A stretch of 64,000 nt of DNA from Tolumonas lignilytica (GTDB lineage: Bacteria > Pseudomonadota > Gammaproteobacteria > Enterobacterales > Aeromonadaceae): assembly GCF_000527035.1 (NCBI RefSeq), contig NZ_AZUK01000001.1, positions 806,001 to 870,000 on the forward strand. The letters run 5' to 3'. The notes under the pieces were generated by a model. The model ran no database searches, had not been told where the DNA came from, and saw nothing but the letters and a program-made list of their open reading frames with translations. How positions within the stretch are numbered: position 1 is the first letter of the stretch; each line of letters begins with the position of its first letter. Position numbers and translations under genes: made by a program. Positions 36,359-48,287 of this stretch are shown one piece after another.

Positions 36359-37102
36359 TTATTTCTCTTCGTGCAAGCCGCACTCGCGTTTCAGGCCGAA
36401 GAAACGGGTTTGCTCTTCCGTCATCCCCGGTTCCCACTTCGCAGTAGTCTGCACGTCACCGACTGACAGGTAGCCTTGCTCCCACAACGGGTGATACGGC
36501 AGATCGTGTTCCTTGAAATAATAGAACACGTCTTTGTTGGTCCAGTCGATCACCGGCAGGAACTTGAAGATGCCGCGTTGTACCGCCAGCACCGGCAATT
36601 CACCGCGGGTGGACGACTGTTCACGACGCAAGCCGGAGAACCAGGTTTTAACGTTCAGCTCTTGCAGTGCCCGCGCCATCGGTTCAACCTTGTTGATCTG
36701 ATTGTATTTCTCGATGCCTTCCACACCCTGTTCCCACAGTTTGCCGTAACGGGCTTCCTGCCAGGCCGGAGTGATCGGTGCCTGATATACTTTCAGATTC
36801 AGTTTCAGACGTTCAGTCAGCTGATCAATAAACTGATAGGTTTCCGGAAACAGATAGCCGGTATCAGTCAGCACCACCGGAATATCCGGGCGTACCTGCG
36901 TTACCAGATGTAGCATCAGGGCGGCCTGAATGCCGAAGCTAGAGGAGAGAATAAACTCCCCTTCCAGATTAGCGAAAGCCCATTGCACACGCTCTTGTGC
37001 GCTGAGCGCCTCCAGTTGCTGATTCACCTCAGCCAGCTGAACTGTCTGTTCTTCTTTAGAGAGCGCAGCCAGTGCGCCCAGCGACAAAAGATTATGCGGC
37101 AT
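36359..37102 (-). CDS. cysH: PAPS reductase
   Basis: Reduces phosphoadenylyl sulfate to sulfite with thioredoxin. [15 protein letters not shown] (PP-loop-like), [30 protein letters not shown] and the catalytic cysteine in the C-terminal ECGLHEEK are present. No second cysteine pair for an Fe-S cluster, so it uses PAPS rather than APS. I chose ATG 37102 (MPHNLLSLG) with AAGGAT upstream; it overlaps the cysI end by 11 bases. 247 residues. Confidence 0.94.
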   Translation of the reverse strand: MPHNLLSLGALAALSKEEQTVQLAEVNQQLEALSAQERVQWAFANLEGEFILSSSFGIQAALMLHLVTQVRPDIPVVLTDTGYLFPETYQFIDQLTERLKLNLKVYQAPITPAWQEARYGKLWEQGVEGIEKYNQINKVEPMARALQELNVKTWFSGLRREQSSTRGELPVLAVQRGIFKFLPVIDWTNKDVFYYFKEHDLPYHPLWEQGYLSVGDVQTTAKWEPGMTEEQTRFFGLKRECGLHEEK

Positions 37103-38780
37103 AGAAATCCTTAGCTGAGTTAACAACAGGTTTCACAATTCCGGCACGGATGACGAAATCACCAAAGCCTTCATTTTCATTACGTTCTTTCGCCCAACGG
37201 CCCAGTAAGGCATCGATCTCTTTTAAGATCTCAGCAGAGCTGATGTTTTCACGGTATTGGCGCGGAATACGGGTACCTTCGCGGTTACCGCCCAGATACA
37301 GGTTGTAACGATCAATGGCCTTACCAACCAGACCGATTTCCGCCAGCATGGCACGACCACAACCATTCGGGCAGCCAGTAACACGCAGGATCACATGCTC
37401 TTCTGACAGGCCGTGGTTCGCCATTACCGCGTCGATCTGATCGATGAATCCCGGCAGGAAACGTTCGGCTTCAGCCATTGCCAGTGGGCAAGTTGGCAGT
37501 GCCACACACGCCATCGAGTTCTTACGCTGTTCGGTGATGCCATCATCAATCAGACCATGTGCACGCGCCAGCTTCTCGATTTTGGCCTTCTCTTTTTTCG
37601 GTACACCCGCAATGATCAGGTTCTGGTTCGCGGTCATGCGGAAATCCCCTTTGTGGATCTTCGCAATCTCAGCCAGACCGGTTTTCAGCGGTTTGCCTGG
37701 GAAATCCAGAATACGGCCGTTTTCGATAAACAGAGTCAGGTGGTATTTACCATCGATGCCTTCTACCCAGCCAAAACGATCGCCACGGCTGGTAAATTCA
37801 TACGAACGGCTTTCTTCAAACTTAATACCGGTGCGTTTTTCCACTTCCGCCTTAAACGCATCGACACCGACACGTTCCAGCGTGTATTTGGTTTTGGCAT
37901 TCAAACGATTTGAACGGTTACCCCAGTCACGTTGTGTCGTCACCACCGCTTCGGCAAATTTCAGCGTGTCTTCTTTGCGGATAAAACCGAAATCATCGGC
38001 CTTACGCGGGAAGGTTTCTTTATTGCCGTGGGTCATCGCCAGACCACCGCCGACCAGCACGTTGAAACCAACCAGCTTGCCCTCTTCGGCAATCGCTACG
38101 AAGTTCAGATCGTTGGCGTGTACGTCGATATCGTTATGCGGCGGGATCACTACCGTCGTCTTGAACTTACGCGGCAGATAGGTCGAGCCCAGAATAGGTT
38201 CTTCGTCCGGCCCCAGCTTCTCGCCATCCAGCCAAATTTCGGCATATGCACGAGTTTTTGGCAGCAGGTGCTCGGAGATCTTCTTCGCCCATTCATAGGC
38301 TTCCTGATGCAGCGCTGATTCAACCGGGTTAGACGTACACAGCACGTTACGGTTTACATCCCCTGCGGTAGCGATCGAGTCGATACCGTATTTGTTCAGG
38401 GTCTGATGTGTCAGTTTGATCTTTGGTTTCAATATCCCATGGAACTGGAACGTCTGCCGCGTAGTCAGTCGAATGCTGCCATACAGGGTATTGTCATGCG
38501 CCAGAGCATCGATGCCTAACCACTGCTCCGGCGTGATGATACCGCCCGGCATACGAGCACGCAGCATCACGTTATGCAGCGGTTCCAGTTTCTGCTGCGC
38601 ACGTTCTGCGCGAATGTCGCGGTCATCCTGCTGATACATGCCATGCAGACGGATCAGCTGGAAGTTGTCACCGGTAAAGCCACCAGTCAGTTCGTTTTTC
38701 AGATCATGTTCGATCGTACCGCGCAGGAAGTTACTTTCCGCTTTCAGACGTTCGTTGTCAGATAATTTTTGCTCGCTCAT
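37092..38780 (-). CDS. cysI: Sulfite reductase hemoprotein beta subunit
   Basis: Reduces sulfite to sulfide using siroheme coupled to a 4Fe-4S cluster. Cluster ligands are in CVALPTC and CPNGC ([19 protein letters not shown]). [15 protein letters not shown] and [15 protein letters not shown] are further family blocks. 562 residues. Its ATG shares one base with the cysJ stop (TGATG). Confidence 0.96.
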   Translation of the reverse strand: MSEQKLSDNERLKAESNFLRGTIEHDLKNELTGGFTGDNFQLIRLHGMYQQDDRDIRAERAQQKLEPLHNVMLRARMPGGIITPEQWLGIDALAHDNTLYGSIRLTTRQTFQFHGILKPKIKLTHQTLNKYGIDSIATAGDVNRNVLCTSNPVESALHQEAYEWAKKISEHLLPKTRAYAEIWLDGEKLGPDEEPILGSTYLPRKFKTTVVIPPHNDIDVHANDLNFVAIAEEGKLVGFNVLVGGGLAMTHGNKETFPRKADDFGFIRKEDTLKFAEAVVTTQRDWGNRSNRLNAKTKYTLERVGVDAFKAEVEKRTGIKFEESRSYEFTSRGDRFGWVEGIDGKYHLTLFIENGRILDFPGKPLKTGLAEIAKIHKGDFRMTANQNLIIAGVPKKEKAKIEKLARAHGLIDDGITEQRKNSMACVALPTCPLAMAEAERFLPGFIDQIDAVMANHGLSEEHVILRVTGCPNGCGRAMLAEIGLVGKAIDRYNLYLGGNREGTRIPRQYRENISSAEILKEIDALLGRWAKERNENEGFGDFVIRAGIVKPVVNSAKDFYAA

Positions 38781-40594
38781 CAGTAGACATCCCTCTGGTA
38801 ACGCTTGGCACGACGCAGTTCATTCACATATTCTTCGGCTTGTTCGGCGGTCTTGCCGCCGTGTTCTGCCACGATATTCACCAGTGCTTCGTGAACATCT
38901 TTCGCCATACGGTTGGCATCGCCACAGACATAGAAATGCGCACCGTCCTGCAGCCATTGCCACACTTCGGCGCCTTTGGCTTTCAATTTATCTTGTACGT
39001 AGATTTTCTTATCCTGATCACGGCTGAAGGCCAGATCAATCTTGGTCAGCAGACCGCTCTTCACGTATTTCTGCCATTCCACCTGATAGAGGAAATCCTG
39101 CGTGAAATGCGGGTTGCCGAAGAAGAGCCAGTTTTTACCCGCTGCGCCCTGTGCATCACGTTCCTGAACGAAAGAACGGAACGGCGCAATACCAGTACCT
39201 GGCCCCACCATGATCACAGGGGTATCAGGATTCGCTGGCAGACGGAAGTTGTCGTTGTGCTCGATGAACACACGCACTTCACCACCTTCCAGTACGCGAT
39301 CAGCTAGGAAGGAAGACGCGCCACCAGAACGCACAGCACCATCCTCTTGCGGATAACGCACGACACCGACGGTCAGGTGCACTTCTTCTTCGACTTCAGC
39401 CTGAGAAGAAGCGATGGAGTACAGACGCGGGCTCAGTGCACGCAGCAAGCCAGCCAGTTGTTCTGCAGTCAGTTTGGTCGGAAAGCGTTTCAGCACATCG
39501 ACAATCTGCGCGTTCGCCGCCAGCTTGCGAGTTTCGTCTTTATCCGCCGCTAATTTCTTCAGTTTCTTATCCGAGGAAATTTCGGCTAAGCCCGTGATAA
39601 AAGCAGCATGCAGGCGGGTCAGTTCAAACTGATTGGTCAGCGCATCACTTAATGCCGCTGCTTTACCTGATACGGTAACTTGTTCATCACCGGTCAAACC
39701 GGTAAGTGCCAGAATTTCCGCAACCACAGCAGCGTCGTTATCAAACCAAACACCTAAGGCATCCCCCGGCTGGTAGGTAATACCTGAACCTTCCAGATTG
39801 ATCTCAAAATGACGGATATCTTTGGTGGAATCGCGACCGGTAATTTTCTGATTGGTATTCAGTGTTGCCGTGAACGGATTGAATTTATCGTAGGCACTGT
39901 GCCCAGTAACGACAGCACTCCCTGCAACGGCTGTCGCGGCAGGCACAGCTGTCAGAGCAGAAGCCAATTTATCCAGGAAAGTGGTAGCCCAGGCTGCGGC
40001 GGCGTCGCGATAGTCAACGTCCAGAATGGCCGGTTCCTGCAGACGGGTCGCTTCGGCTTTTTCAAAGAACGCATCGAAATCTTTCGCCGTCTGGCAGAAG
40101 AATTCATAAGAGGAATCCCCTAAGCCCAGCACCGCAAATTGCAGACCAAACAGTTTGCCAATCTTGCCGCCTTTCAGTTGTGCATGCAGATCGGCGGCGG
40201 CTTCCGGCGGTTCGCCCTCACCGTAGGTGCTGGTCACAATCAGCACATGCGTTTCTTTCTTTAGCTGTTTCGGCTTGTAATCATTCATCGCCACCAGCGA
40301 AACCGGAATGCCCCGCGCTTCCGCCTGTGCTTTCACGCTTTCCGCCACGCCTTTGGCATTGCCGGTTTGTGAAGCAAACAGAATCGTCAGGTTACCGGTT
40401 GGCTGGGTTGCTGCCGGCGTCGCGGCAACGTTGGCACCCGGTGTCACACCATGAGCGGCACCTTGGCTCTGTGCCAGGCCAAACAGATAGCCACTGGCCC
40501 AAATCAGTTCAGATTGCGTTAAATTTGCAACGGCTTCCGCCAGTTTCGTCAGATGCGGTCCGCTCAATGGACCTAAAGAAGATTTGTCGCTCAT
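38780..40594 (-). CDS. cysJ: Sulfite reductase flavoprotein alpha subunit
   Basis: NADPH-dependent diflavin subunit: an N-terminal flavodoxin domain ([39 protein letters not shown], about 68-210), then an FAD/NADPH ferredoxin-reductase region ([57 protein letters not shown]) ending in RYQRDVY. 604 residues. First gene of cysJIH; I did not identify a certain CysB site in the 269-base gap upstream. Confidence 0.96.
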   Translation of the reverse strand: MSDKSSLGPLSGPHLTKLAEAVANLTQSELIWASGYLFGLAQSQGAAHGVTPGANVAATPAATQPTGNLTILFASQTGNAKGVAESVKAQAEARGIPVSLVAMNDYKPKQLKKETHVLIVTSTYGEGEPPEAAADLHAQLKGGKIGKLFGLQFAVLGLGDSSYEFFCQTAKDFDAFFEKAEATRLQEPAILDVDYRDAAAAWATTFLDKLASALTAVPAATAVAGSAVVTGHSAYDKFNPFTATLNTNQKITGRDSTKDIRHFEINLEGSGITYQPGDALGVWFDNDAAVVAEILALTGLTGDEQVTVSGKAAALSDALTNQFELTRLHAAFITGLAEISSDKKLKKLAADKDETRKLAANAQIVDVLKRFPTKLTAEQLAGLLRALSPRLYSIASSQAEVEEEVHLTVGVVRYPQEDGAVRSGGASSFLADRVLEGGEVRVFIEHNDNFRLPANPDTPVIMVGPGTGIAPFRSFVQERDAQGAAGKNWLFFGNPHFTQDFLYQVEWQKYVKSGLLTKIDLAFSRDQDKKIYVQDKLKAKGAEVWQWLQDGAHFYVCGDANRMAKDVHEALVNIVAEHGGKTAEQAEEYVNELRRAKRYQRDVY

Positions 40595-40792
40595 ATGCCA
40601 ATTCCTGCATTAAGAATGGGGTTAGCTTACAAGCAAAACAGGTGACCGACAAAGAATTAATCGAATTTCTTCATATAGAAATTTCATATCTATAGTCAAT
40701 TTGTGGATATAGATCGGCAATGCAACGGCAAAAAACAGAAAATTTCAGCCTGTATGCTGATAAATACGGCAAAATCATGAAGAATTGAGCAT

Positions 40793-40827
40793 AAAAAAAG
40801 AGAATGCGCTTTGGCATCCTCTTTTTT
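40793..40827 (-). terminator. Imperfect A/T-flanked hairpin after the outer-membrane protein gene
   Basis: AAAAAGAG-A-ATGC and GCAT-C-CTCTTTTT pair with internal mismatches. Both strands end in T-rich tracts, so it could stop the minus-strand outer-membrane protein transcript before cysJ. Confidence 0.5.
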
Positions 40828-40863
40828 GGTTATCGGTTTTATCTTTTTTCTATATCGAAAAAA

Positions 40864-41511
40864 TTAATAACGCAGTTCTGCACCCAGGAACCAGTTGGCC
40901 ATATGCTGGGTCAGATCAATGCTGTCCTGATGGTAATCGACACGAACATTGCGATAACCAGCACGAACTTTAAATTTCAGCGTATCTTCCGGGAACACGT
41001 TATAGCTCACGCCCGCTTTCCAGTCGTGAGAATGGTCGTTGTCCCAGCGGGAAATACGGGTATCGGCAAACAGACCGAAATCGCTATCAGGAATAGGTGC
41101 TTCGGCTGAACCGTACAGCATGATGGCATCATTGGAGTAATCCTGACTGTGATTCAAGGTGCCTTCATAACGGCGCACGTTCAAACCCGCATTCAATGTC
41201 AGTTCCTGCAGCTCGATTGGTGAATAATACAATGCAAAATCGTACGTTCTCAGCTTGTTATTGAAATTCGCCGCATTCGAAGAGAGATCGGTAGCTTGAA
41301 AATTAACATTCGGCACCATCAACAGCGGGTGACGGAAATCCAGAAAAGTTGTCCAATGGCTGTTTTTGTCAAAATCGCCCTGACCTTGCGCAGTACCACT
41401 CATGTCGGAATACATGTAGTCCAGACCGCCGCCGATGCTAATGTCATCAGCGTGTGCGGCACCAGCCGCCAGTAAAGATGCAGCCAGCAGACTTAAGCTG
41501 TATTTGTTCAT
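40864..41511 (-). CDS. Outer-membrane beta-barrel protein (TIGR04219-like)
   Basis: Signal peptide MNKYSLSLLAASLLAAGAAHA, cut before DDISIGGG, followed by alternating amphipathic beta strands (LRTYDFALYYSPIELQELTLNAGLNVRRY, TLKFKVRAGYRNVRVDY) and an aromatic C-terminal residue (NWFLGAELRY), as outer-membrane proteins have. 215 residues, consistent with an eight-strand barrel. The family assignment to TIGR04219 is from general resemblance; its function is unknown. Monocistronic. Confidence 0.78.
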   Translation of the reverse strand: MNKYSLSLLAASLLAAGAAHADDISIGGGLDYMYSDMSGTAQGQGDFDKNSHWTTFLDFRHPLLMVPNVNFQATDLSSNAANFNNKLRTYDFALYYSPIELQELTLNAGLNVRRYEGTLNHSQDYSNDAIMLYGSAEAPIPDSDFGLFADTRISRWDNDHSHDWKAGVSYNVFPEDTLKFKVRAGYRNVRVDYHQDSIDLTQHMANWFLGAELRY

Positions 41512-41536
41512 GTGGAGCTCCCATCATTATCAACAA

Positions 41537-41566
41537 AGAAACGGTAATACTTGGTGCACCGTTTCT
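41537..41566 (-). terminator. Hairpin after gltX
   Basis: AGAAACGGT and ACCGTTTCT pair perfectly across a 12-base loop; the minus strand continues TTGTTGAT, a weak U-tract. It lies 12 bases past the gltX stop. Confidence 0.6.
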
Positions 41567-41578
41567 GGTCATTAAAAT

Positions 41579-42985
41579 TTATTCCGCCGCTGGTAATTGT
41601 GCCAGCACTTTGTCCAGACGCGCCAATACGCGCTCTTTACCCACCAGTTTCATCACAGCATCAATCGATGGTGACTGACCCAGACCGGTAACGGCAACGC
41701 GCAATGGCATACCAACCTTGCCCATCCCCAGTTCCAGCTCAGTCGCTGTATCCTGAATGATGTGATGCAGTGCTTCGGTTTCCCAGTTTTCCTGCGCAGC
41801 CAGTTTGGTACGCAGTAACGCCAGTGGCGCACGTGCAGCGGCTTTCAGGTGTTTCTTCGCTGCCGCTTCGTCAATGGCTTCATATTCTTCATAGAAGTAA
41901 CGGCTCTGTTCTGCGACTTCACGCAGTGTCTGGCAACGTTCAGCCAGCAGACCGATAATCTCGGTCAGTGCCGGACCATTTTTGTAATCGATACCCAGAT
42001 CGTTCATCTGCCATTCCAGATGCGAAGCGACATAGACTGGGTCCATGGTACGGATGTAATGGTTGTTCAGCCATTTCAGCTTTTCAGTGTTAAATGCTGA
42101 TGCTGATTTGCTGATGTTGTCGAGACTGAACAGCTTGATCATCTCTTCACGGCTGAAGATTTCCTGATCGCCATGCGACCAGCCCAGACGCACCAGATAG
42201 TTCAGTACCGCTTCCGGCAGATAGCCGTCATCACGGTATTGCATCACACCGACCGCACCGTGACGTTTTGACAGTTTGGCACCGTCGTCACCCAGAATCA
42301 TCGACACATGGGCAAACTCCGGTTCCGGCGCGCCCAGTGCTTTGTAGATGTTGATCTGACGTGGGGTGTTGTTGATATGGTCTTCGCCACGCACCACGTG
42401 CGTGATCTGCATATCCCAGTCATCTACGACCACACAGAAGTTGTAAGTCGGTACACCGTCAGAACGGCGGATGATCAGATCATCCAGCTCGGTATTGGCA
42501 AATTCGATACGGCCACGCACGTGATCGTCAAAAACGACAGAACCTTCCTGCGGATTGCGGAAACGCACGACATACGGTTCGTCATCAGCATGCTGTTCGT
42601 GGCTGTCACGGCAATGACCGTCATAGCGTGGTTTTTCGCCATTCGCCATCTGACCTTCACGCAATGCTTCCAGACGTTCTTTGGAGCAATAGCATTTATA
42701 GGCTTTGCCTTCCGCCAATAGCTGGTCGATCAGCTGGTTGTAACGGTCAAAACGCTTGGTCTGATAATACGGGCCTTCATCCCAGTCAAACCCTAACCAG
42801 GTCATCCCTTCCATGATGGCGTCGATCGCTGCCTGCGTTGAACGTTCCGTATCGGTATCTTCGATACGCAGAACAAATTCACCGCCCTGATTTTTAGCGT
42901 ATAACCAGGAATAGAGTGCAGTACGGGCACCACCAATGTGCAGCAAGCCGGTCGGACTCGGCGCAAAACGGGTTTTGACTTTCAT
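41579..42985 (-). CDS. gltX: Glutamyl-tRNA synthetase
   Basis: Class I synthetase charging tRNA-Glu. [24 protein letters not shown] (HIGH-like, residues 7-30), KLSKRHG (KMSKS-like) and a zinc-type segment [30 protein letters not shown] are present. 468 residues, normal for gammaproteobacteria. Monocistronic, with a terminator after it. Confidence 0.97.
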   Translation of the reverse strand: MKVKTRFAPSPTGLLHIGGARTALYSWLYAKNQGGEFVLRIEDTDTERSTQAAIDAIMEGMTWLGFDWDEGPYYQTKRFDRYNQLIDQLLAEGKAYKCYCSKERLEALREGQMANGEKPRYDGHCRDSHEQHADDEPYVVRFRNPQEGSVVFDDHVRGRIEFANTELDDLIIRRSDGVPTYNFCVVVDDWDMQITHVVRGEDHINNTPRQINIYKALGAPEPEFAHVSMILGDDGAKLSKRHGAVGVMQYRDDGYLPEAVLNYLVRLGWSHGDQEIFSREEMIKLFSLDNISKSASAFNTEKLKWLNNHYIRTMDPVYVASHLEWQMNDLGIDYKNGPALTEIIGLLAERCQTLREVAEQSRYFYEEYEAIDEAAAKKHLKAAARAPLALLRTKLAAQENWETEALHHIIQDTATELELGMGKVGMPLRVAVTGLGQSPSIDAVMKLVGKERVLARLDKVLAQLPAAE

Positions 42986-43186
42986 GGGCTTCCTTGTGAC
43001 TGGAAAATTTCAGGATTCTAAGACAGATCACATTCTAACACTGGCATTGCCAGAGAAAAACCATCGGCAACAGATGAATGGCCTCCCGGCAGAATAAATC
43101 CAGCTACACTCAACTCAAGCGACACCGCAATGAGTCAGCGTGGGTGGATGTCAGCAACCAAATAAAAACAGAATCAGCACTGAGAA

Positions 43187-46100
43187 ATGAACATGTTATT
43201 TCCGATACAGTTCTGGCATCCCCGCAATGATCAGGCATTACTGATTATGGGCGACTATAACCCCGGGTTGGTCTTGCTATCGATCCTCGTTGTTATTTTT
43301 GCCGCTTTTATTGCCTTACTGATTGTTCATCAGGCCCAACAAACCACCCAGCCACTGACCAGAAAAATAATGCGGCTGGCAAGCGGCATCGGACTAGGCG
43401 GCGGTATCTGGTCGATGCATTTTATCGGCATGCTGGCCGTCCAGTTTCACAGTGATATCAGTTACAACCTGCCGCTGACCTTTTTATCCCTGCTTCCCGG
43501 CATCATGGCCGCCAGTCTCACGCTGTTTCTGCTCAAAAAAACATCGCCTTCACTCCTCCGGATCTGTCTCGGTGGGGCCCTGTTCGGATCAGGCATCGCG
43601 GTGATGCACCTGACCGGTGTCAGAGCCATCCAAACCGATGCCGCTGTGAGTTATGATGCGTCGCTGTTTTGGCTCTCGGTCGGTATTGGTATCTTATTTT
43701 CGACACTGGCACTGTGGCTATTTTTCGGTGCCTCTGCCTGGCTGCAAACAGTCAGATATAAAACCAAACTGCTTGTCAGTAGCGTGCTGATCGGCACCGC
43801 AACCGTCGGCATGCATTACACCTGTATGGCGGCACTCCGTCTCATTGCCCTGCCGCATCAGGAACACGCGATTACCAATGTGCAGCCCGAATATCTCAGC
43901 CTGGTGATTGCGCTGATCACACTGGTCGTGATCCTGCTGATTGCCGCCAGCAGTGGCTTAATGCATTACCGCGACATGCTCGCTCATTTGCGCAACAGTG
44001 AAAATCGGTTCCGTTCTGTGATTGATACGGCAGGAACTGGGATCATCATTACCGATTCGCGGGGCCATATTCAGCAGTTCAATCATGCCGCAGAAACCAT
44101 CTTTGGTTGGAAAGCCGAGGAGATTAAAGGAAAAAACGTCAATCGACTGACTCTGATGCCGTTACTACTCAGCCGCATGGTCTACTCCCAACAGCAAAAT
44201 ACCAATCCCGATAAAACCTGGGTCATCCAAGGGATCCATAAATCCGGCCGAACCTTTCCGCTCCAGCTTTCCGTCGGCTATATGCAAATTCCCGACGAAG
44301 CCCTGTTTGTCGGTTTTGTCGAAGACATTTCCGAACGCCACCAGATTGAAGAAGCCTTGCGTGACAGTGAGCAACAGTTCCGTTCGCTTATCTCGAATAT
44401 GCCGGGCGTCTCCTACCGGGCATTACCGGAAGATGATCGTCCACTGGTATTTGTCAGCGATGCCGTCTTGGAATTGACCGGTTATCCGGCGACCGATTTT
44501 ATCAATAAACGCAACGAACTGAACTTCAATAACCTGATCCATCCTGACGATTGGGAGCGGGTGCAGGAAACCGTAGCCGACGGGGTCTGGGCCCGACAGC
44601 ATTACACGATTGAATACCGACTGAAACATCGCAACGGGGAATACCGCTGGGTTTGGGAACATGGCAGCAGTGTCTTTGATGAGCGCGGACAACTGATCTG
44701 GCTCGATGGGGTCATCTTTGATATTTCAGAACGTCATGCCATGGAGCAGGCGCTGCTGGAAGCCAAGAACAAGGCAGAACAGGCGGCAGCAACCAAAACC
44801 GCGTTTCTGGCCAACATGAGCCATGAAATCCGAACGCCGATGAATGCGATCATCGGTTTTACGGAGGTGGTGCTCGCCTCTGAACTGAAGAAAGAGCAGC
44901 AACAACATCTGCTGACGATCCGTCAGTCGGCCAAGTCACTGCTACGTCTGCTGAATGATATTCTGGATACCGCCAAAATGGAGCGTGGCAACATCGAACT
45001 GGAATCGCTCAATTTTTCCATCGCCGCGGTCTTGCAGGAACTGATTGCCGAATCGGAAGGCACCGCCCGCGCCAAAGGGCTGCAATTACACCTGCAGATG
45101 GCCGATGATCTGCCGCCGTATCTGAAAGGCGATCCACTGCGTTTAAAACAGATCCTGAATAATTTAGTCAGTAATGCCATTAAATTTACCGAACATGGCG
45201 AGGTGACATTATCCGTCAGCAAAGAAGAGGAACGACTTCATTTTCTGATTCAGGATACCGGGGTGGGGATCGCCACCGAACGTCAGAATCGTATTTTTGA
45301 TGCATTTACCCAGGCCGATGCCTCGGTCACCCGACGCTTTGGCGGCACTGGGCTCGGCACTACCATCTGTAAACAACTGGTCGAACTGATGCAGGGAGAG
45401 ATCTGGCTGGAAAGTGAAGTCGGTAATGGCACCAAATTCCATGTATTACTCCCCATCGTTGTCGGTGAAGAGCCGAAGCCGGAACATCAGCAAGGCGCAC
45501 TGAATCTGCCGCCGCTCAATATTCTGGTGACCGATGATGTCCAACAGAATCTGGATCTGTTGGAGTTAATTCTGAGAGAGCTGGGTCATAAAGTATCTTT
45601 AGCACATGATGGACAAGAAGCCGTCGACTTAGCGCAACAACGGTCATTTGATTTGATCCTGATGGACATACAGATGCCTGGGATGGATGGTTTGACCGCC
45701 ACCCGTCTCATCCGGCAAAACCAGCAGGAAAACCATCAGCCCCGAATACCCATCATTGCCCTGACGGCCAGTGTATTTCAGGATGATCGTTATGCCGCAC
45801 AGGAAGCCGGCATGGATGGCTTTGCCTCCAAACCCATTGATATCGAAAAGTTAATGCAGGAAATTGCTCACGTCCTGCATCTGGATCTGACCACTCAACC
45901 GGCCCCTTCCCCATCAGCCACCACAGAACCGCAGGCTGAAATCCACGACATAGTCATGATCCCTGGGTTGAACTATCAGCAAGGATTAAAAATCTGGCGG
46001 CAACCGCAAGCCTATCGGCAGGCACTGTTACATTTTGCCGATGAATACCAAACTTCATTTCCCGAATTACAAACCCTGTTTACCAATACTGAACAGGGCC

Positions 46101-46591
46101 GCTATTACGCGCATAAATTAAAAGGCGTTTGCAACAATCTGGCCTTAAAACAGTTGGCCTCTCTGGCTCAGGAGCTGGAAGGTTATTGTCGTGCCCATCA
46201 GCTCATTGATATCGCCTTGATCCGCAAGCTCAGTGATTTGCTCAATAAAACGGCACAGGCGCTGCACAACTGGGGCAGCAATAAACCGATCCCTATGACC
46301 GACAACTCAAAATTCTATGATATTCCATTAGATAGCCATGCACTGCTCAAAGCTGCGCTAGAGTTAAAAGAAGCACTGCAACACGGTGAATTAAATGAAA
46401 ATGCTTTACAGACCATTGCACAAATATTGCCGGATAAAGAACAAGATACAGGCTGGATTGCATTGCAGCATGCCGTAAACAGCTTTGATTTTGATGAGGC
46501 ATTACAACTGCTGGAACGTATCTGCCAGCCCTATCAGATAGCGGAGACAACGCATGATTATGGACACCCGGCCCGTATTACTACTGGTTGA
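43187..46591 (+). CDS. MHYT-PAS-PAS hybrid histidine kinase with receiver and Hpt domains
   Basis: N-terminal membrane sensor of about seven helices with the three MHYT motifs MHFIGM, MHLTGV and MHYTCM; MHYT domains are proposed to bind copper and sense O2, CO or NO. Two PAS domains follow (about 275-390 and 395-520), then HisKA ([14 protein letters not shown]), HATPase ([29 protein letters not shown]), a receiver ([13 protein letters not shown]) and an Hpt domain ([14 protein letters not shown]). 1134 residues. Its last 38 bases overlap the HD-GYP gene, its likely phosphorelay partner. Confidence 0.9.
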   Translation: MNMLFPIQFWHPRNDQALLIMGDYNPGLVLLSILVVIFAAFIALLIVHQAQQTTQPLTRKIMRLASGIGLGGGIWSMHFIGMLAVQFHSDISYNLPLTFLSLLPGIMAASLTLFLLKKTSPSLLRICLGGALFGSGIAVMHLTGVRAIQTDAAVSYDASLFWLSVGIGILFSTLALWLFFGASAWLQTVRYKTKLLVSSVLIGTATVGMHYTCMAALRLIALPHQEHAITNVQPEYLSLVIALITLVVILLIAASSGLMHYRDMLAHLRNSENRFRSVIDTAGTGIIITDSRGHIQQFNHAAETIFGWKAEEIKGKNVNRLTLMPLLLSRMVYSQQQNTNPDKTWVIQGIHKSGRTFPLQLSVGYMQIPDEALFVGFVEDISERHQIEEALRDSEQQFRSLISNMPGVSYRALPEDDRPLVFVSDAVLELTGYPATDFINKRNELNFNNLIHPDDWERVQETVADGVWARQHYTIEYRLKHRNGEYRWVWEHGSSVFDERGQLIWLDGVIFDISERHAMEQALLEAKNKAEQAAATKTAFLANMSHEIRTPMNAIIGFTEVVLASELKKEQQQHLLTIRQSAKSLLRLLNDILDTAKMERGNIELESLNFSIAAVLQELIAESEGTARAKGLQLHLQMADDLPPYLKGDPLRLKQILNNLVSNAIKFTEHGEVTLSVSKEEERLHFLIQDTGVGIATERQNRIFDAFTQADASVTRRFGGTGLGTTICKQLVELMQGEIWLESEVGNGTKFHVLLPIVVGEEPKPEHQQGALNLPPLNILVTDDVQQNLDLLELILRELGHKVSLAHDGQEAVDLAQQRSFDLILMDIQMPGMDGLTATRLIRQNQQENHQPRIPIIALTASVFQDDRYAAQEAGMDGFASKPIDIEKLMQEIAHVLHLDLTTQPAPSPSATTEPQAEIHDIVMIPGLNYQQGLKIWRQPQAYRQALLHFADEYQTSFPELQTLFTNTEQGRYYAHKLKGVCNNLALKQLASLAQELEGYCRAHQLIDIALIRKLSDLLNKTAQALHNWGSNKPIPMTDNSKFYDIPLDSHALLKAALELKEALQHGELNENALQTIAQILPDKEQDTGWIALQHAVNSFDFDEALQLLERICQPYQIAETTHDYGHPARITTG

Positions 46592-47549
46592 TGATGAACC
46601 ATTAAATTTGCAGGTATTACGTCAGATCCTGCAGGATGAATACCGTCTGCTATTTGCCAAAGATGGTTTAAAAGCTCTGGAACTGGCCGCCAAAGAAATC
46701 CCCGCCCTGATCCTGCTCGATGTCATGATGCCCAATATGAGTGGACATGAAGTCTGCCGCCGACTGAAACAAAACCCAGAAACCATGCGTATCCCGGTCA
46801 TTTTTGTCACCGCACTGGCTGAAGACGTGGATGAGGCACAGGGGTTTAATGCCGGTGCCGTCGATTACATCACCAAGCCTGTCAGCCCATTGGTCGTCCG
46901 CGCACGCATCAAAACCCACCTGACACTGGTCAGTGTCGATGAACTGAAAGAAACCCGGCTGCAGATCGTGCAACGCTTAGGGATGGCGGCAGAATATAAA
47001 GACAATGAAACCGGGCGCCATGTCATCCGCATGAGTCACTATTCCCGAATTATTGCCCTCGGCGCAGGTTTTTCCGCCAATTATGCTGATGAGATCCTCA
47101 ATGCCGCTCCCATGCATGATATTGGTAAAATTGGCGTCCCCGACCATATTCTGAAAAAGCCCGGCAAATTTACACCGGAAGAGTGGGATATCATGCGCCG
47201 GCATCCCCAGATTGGCGCAGATATCATCGGTCATCATCCTGCCGGATTATTACGTATGGCGCACCTAGTGGCCCTGACACACCATGAGAAGTGGAATGGC
47301 ACCGGTTACCCCTATCAGTTGGAGGGTGAAGATATTCCGATTGAAGGCCGGATTGTAGCGATTGCCGATGTATTCGACGCGTTAACCAGCGAACGCCCCT
47401 ATAAAAAAGCCTGGAGCGTTGATGATGCTGTGCAACACCTGAAAGATGAATCCGGGCAGCATTTTGACCCGCATCTCATCCCCGTCTTCATCGACCACCT
47501 AGACGAGATCCTGCAAATAAAAGAGCGTTGGCCTGAGAATATAAAATGA
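46554..47549 (+). CDS. Response regulator with HD-GYP c-di-GMP phosphodiesterase domain
   Basis: Receiver domain at the N-terminus ([39 protein letters not shown]) joined to an HD-GYP domain with HDIGKIGVPDHILKKPGKFTPEEW, HHEKWNGTGYP and ADVFDALTSERPYKKAW. All signature residues (HD, GYP) are intact, so it should hydrolyse c-di-GMP. GGAG precedes ATG 46554; an ATG two codons later is also possible. 331 residues. Translationally tied to the hybrid kinase. Confidence 0.92.
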   Translation: MIMDTRPVLLLVDDEPLNLQVLRQILQDEYRLLFAKDGLKALELAAKEIPALILLDVMMPNMSGHEVCRRLKQNPETMRIPVIFVTALAEDVDEAQGFNAGAVDYITKPVSPLVVRARIKTHLTLVSVDELKETRLQIVQRLGMAAEYKDNETGRHVIRMSHYSRIIALGAGFSANYADEILNAAPMHDIGKIGVPDHILKKPGKFTPEEWDIMRRHPQIGADIIGHHPAGLLRMAHLVALTHHEKWNGTGYPYQLEGEDIPIEGRIVAIADVFDALTSERPYKKAWSVDDAVQHLKDESGQHFDPHLIPVFIDHLDEILQIKERWPENIK

Positions 47550-47567
47550 TGAAGTACAAGAAGAATT

Positions 47568-47642
<75 letters not shown>

Positions 47643-47770
47643 AAGGCATGACCGGTTAAATAAAACACAGTAACATCATGATGTTACGAACCGGCTGATA
47701 AGACGGCGGCTAATCTATCAAACTCAGCATCAAAGAACAACCTTTGTTTCGCCCAATCTGATGCATAAAA

Positions 47771-47843
47771 CAGCAAACAGCAAACAGCAAACAGCAAACA
47801 GCAAACAGCAAACAGCAAACAGCAAACAGCAAACAGCAAACAG
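47771..47843. repeat. Ten-copy heptanucleotide tandem repeat between tRNA-Gly genes
   Basis: Ten perfect head-to-tail copies of CAGCAAA followed by a partial CAG fill most of the spacer between the two tRNA-Gly genes. An open frame across it reads as repeated LLFAVCC but has no ribosome site and is not a real gene. If the tRNAs are cotranscribed, the repeat lies in the precursor spacer. Copy number is likely to vary by slippage. Confidence 0.95.
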
Positions 47844-47911
47844 TCATGCGAGCCGATAGTCAGATTCGGTAACAAGTGTGAAGATGGAAAAAGAAAGCAG
47901 AAGAAGCGAAT

Positions 47912-47985
47912 TGGAGCGGGCGATGGGAATCGAACCCACGCTATCTGCTTGGGAAGCAGAAGTTCTACCATTGAACTACGCCCGC
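47912..47985 (-). tRNA. tRNA-Gly (anticodon CCC)
   Basis: Acceptor GCGGGCG pairs with CGCCCGC, CCA is encoded, the D-arm is TAGTTCAATGGTAGAAC, the T-arm GTGGGTTCGATTCCCAT, and the anticodon stem TCTGC/GCAGA holds loop TTCCCAA with CCC at 34-36. Reads GGG. It lies upstream of tRNA-Gly(TCC) on the same strand, so the pair may be one transcript. Confidence 0.94.
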
Positions 47986-48287
47986 TTGATTGAGGCGTGC
48001 AGATTACTCCAGATTGCCCCAACCTACAAGCCATAACCTATTAACATCTATCCATTTTCTTCACGCCTGATAACGCCATTAATCCGTTGTGCGTTTTTTC
48101 AACTATCCTTGAGTTTTGGTTTCGTGCCGTCACCACAAAAACTTTACCGGATTACGGATGACCCTTGAAGATGCTTCGGGTAATATAGCGCCCCCTTTTT
48201 CGGGTCATTTATCCGAGTCGCTGCGGCGGCTCATGTTTTAACTGCCTGGCAGTTGCTTTCGAATTTTTGATACATGTGGAGTTGTAG
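47986..48287. other. Intergenic stretch upstream of rapA
   Basis: About 300 bases between the tRNA genes and rapA. It must hold the divergent promoters of the tRNA pair and rapA, but I could not assign convincing -35/-10 boxes. No gene, repeat or hairpin stands out. Confidence 0.4.

Noticed and set aside
37444..38181. Long plus-strand open frame inside cysI
   Set aside because: Antisense to a fully conserved sulfite reductase gene; codon pattern is a reflection of cysI.
47771..47843. Possible CRISPR array
   Set aside because: Units are seven bases, directly adjacent, with no spacers; it is a simple tandem repeat.
47684..48034. Minus-strand open frame of 116 codons with repeated LLFAVCC
   Set aside because: It is produced by the ten-copy heptamer repeat and runs through a tRNA gene; no ribosome site and no plausible protein.
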